6,177 bases of DNA from Alphaproteobacteria bacterium. Lineage in GTDB: Bacteria; Pseudomonadota; Alphaproteobacteria; Rhodobacterales; Rhodobacteraceae. Both the position numbers and the translations under genes were made by a program. Within the stretch, counting starts at the first letter, position 1; the number at the start of each line of letters is the position of its first letter. Location: NCBI GenBank assembly GCA_024279075.1, contig JAJRRX010000510.1, positions 1 to 6,177 on the forward strand, given 5' to 3'. Of the stretch, positions 5,687 to 6,177 are shown piece by piece. The notes under the pieces were generated by a model that made no database searches, was not told the DNA's origin, and was given only the letters and a program-made list of their open reading frames with translations.

Positions 5687-6177
5687 TGCCAGACCTCGCG
5701 GTGACGGAAGGCCAAGGCGGGCTGATTATCCGCAATATTGGCAAAAGCTACAAAAAGCGGCCGGTTTTGCGGGATGTTTCGCTGGAGCTGCATCGCGGCG
5801 AGGTGGTAGCGCTGCTCGGGCCAAATGGTGCGGGTAAAACCACCTGCTTTTACTCGATCGCTGGCTTGGTGAACCCTGACGCGGGCACAGTAGTGATTGA
5901 TGGCATCGATATTACGTTTTTGCCAATGTATCGCCGCGCGAAAATGGGCATTGGCTATTTACCACAAGAGGCCTCGATCTTTCGTGGCATGTCGGTGGAG
6001 GATAACATCCGTTCGATACTGGAGCTGAATATCAAGGGCCGCCGCCAACAGCAAAAAATGCTTGATGAGCTTCTGGCCGAATTTTCCATCACCCACCTAC
6101 GCCGCGCCTCGGCTTTATCGCTTTCGGGCGGCGAGCGGCGGCGGGTGGAAATTGCGCGCTGCCTCGCCAGCCAGCCA
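5686..6177 (+). CDS. lptB: LPS export ABC transporter ATP-binding protein LptB, N-terminal part (cut by window edge)
   Basis: The first 164 codons of an expected 240-255 are present; the end lies off the right edge. LptB is the cytoplasmic ATPase that, as a dimer with LptF and LptG, powers lipopolysaccharide extraction from the inner membrane. Visible motifs are Walker A GPNGAGKT (residues 45-52), the Q-loop Q94 in YLPQEASIFR, a typical LptB stretch, and the ABC signature LSGGE (146-150). Walker B and the switch histidine would lie beyond the window. An N-terminal extension of about 10 residues precedes the first beta strand. The start shares its A with the lptA stop (TGATG), and a weak GGCGG lies upstream. 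Confidence 0.95.
   Translation, partial: MPDLAVTEGQGGLIIRNIGKSYKKRPVLRDVSLELHRGEVVALLGPNGAGKTTCFYSIAGLVNPDAGTVVIDGIDITFLPMYRRAKMGIGYLPQEASIFRGMSVEDNIRSILELNIKGRRQQQKMLDELLAEFSITHLRRASALSLSGGERRRVEIARCLASQP

Noticed and set aside
1..6177. tRNA, rRNA, riboswitch, CRISPR, insertion sequence or defence system
   Set aside because: The window is almost fully occupied by recognisable coding sequence. No repeat array, terminal inverted repeats, transposase motifs or RNA-gene signatures were seen on either strand.

Overview
The window reads as chromosomal DNA from an alphaproteobacterium, most likely a member of the Rhodobacterales. The evidence is moderate-to-high GC, a short HRDC-less ribonuclease D directly ahead of lptC-lptA-lptB, and protein sequences of the roseobacter/rhodobacter style. 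LptC/A/B imply a Gram-negative cell with lipopolysaccharide. The genus cannot be read from this sequence.

Two operons diverge from a 178-bp intergenic region (3799-3976). The left operon runs on the minus strand, from about 3798 down past base 1. In transcription order it holds a ThDP-dependent enzyme of the acetolactate-synthase superfamily (545 aa), an extended-SDR protein close to uronate dehydrogenase (269 aa), a FOXRED1-like FAD-dependent oxidoreductase (384 aa) and the first 70 codons of a GNAT-type acetyltransferase cut by the window edge. Spacing is extremely tight: a 1-nt gap, then a 14-nt overlap, then a 4-nt ATGA overlap. This suggests one translationally coupled catabolic or modification pathway. 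Its substrate is not evident from the sequence.

The right operon runs on the plus strand from 3977 to beyond 6177. It encodes ribonuclease D (203 aa), LptC (202 aa), LptA (162 aa with signal peptide) and LptB (first 164 codons; cut by the window edge). Junctions are TGATG, TGA-C-ATG and TGATG, again implying coupled translation. LptC, LptA and LptB belong to the bridge that drives lipopolysaccharide from the inner membrane to the outer membrane; LptF/G and LptD/E are not in the window.

I see no RNA genes, mobile elements, CRISPR arrays, long repeats or convincing terminators. There is no gene-free stretch over 300 bases. The right half is well-known housekeeping synteny. The left half is the more interesting part: its enzyme families are recognisable, but the combination has no pathway I can name with confidence.
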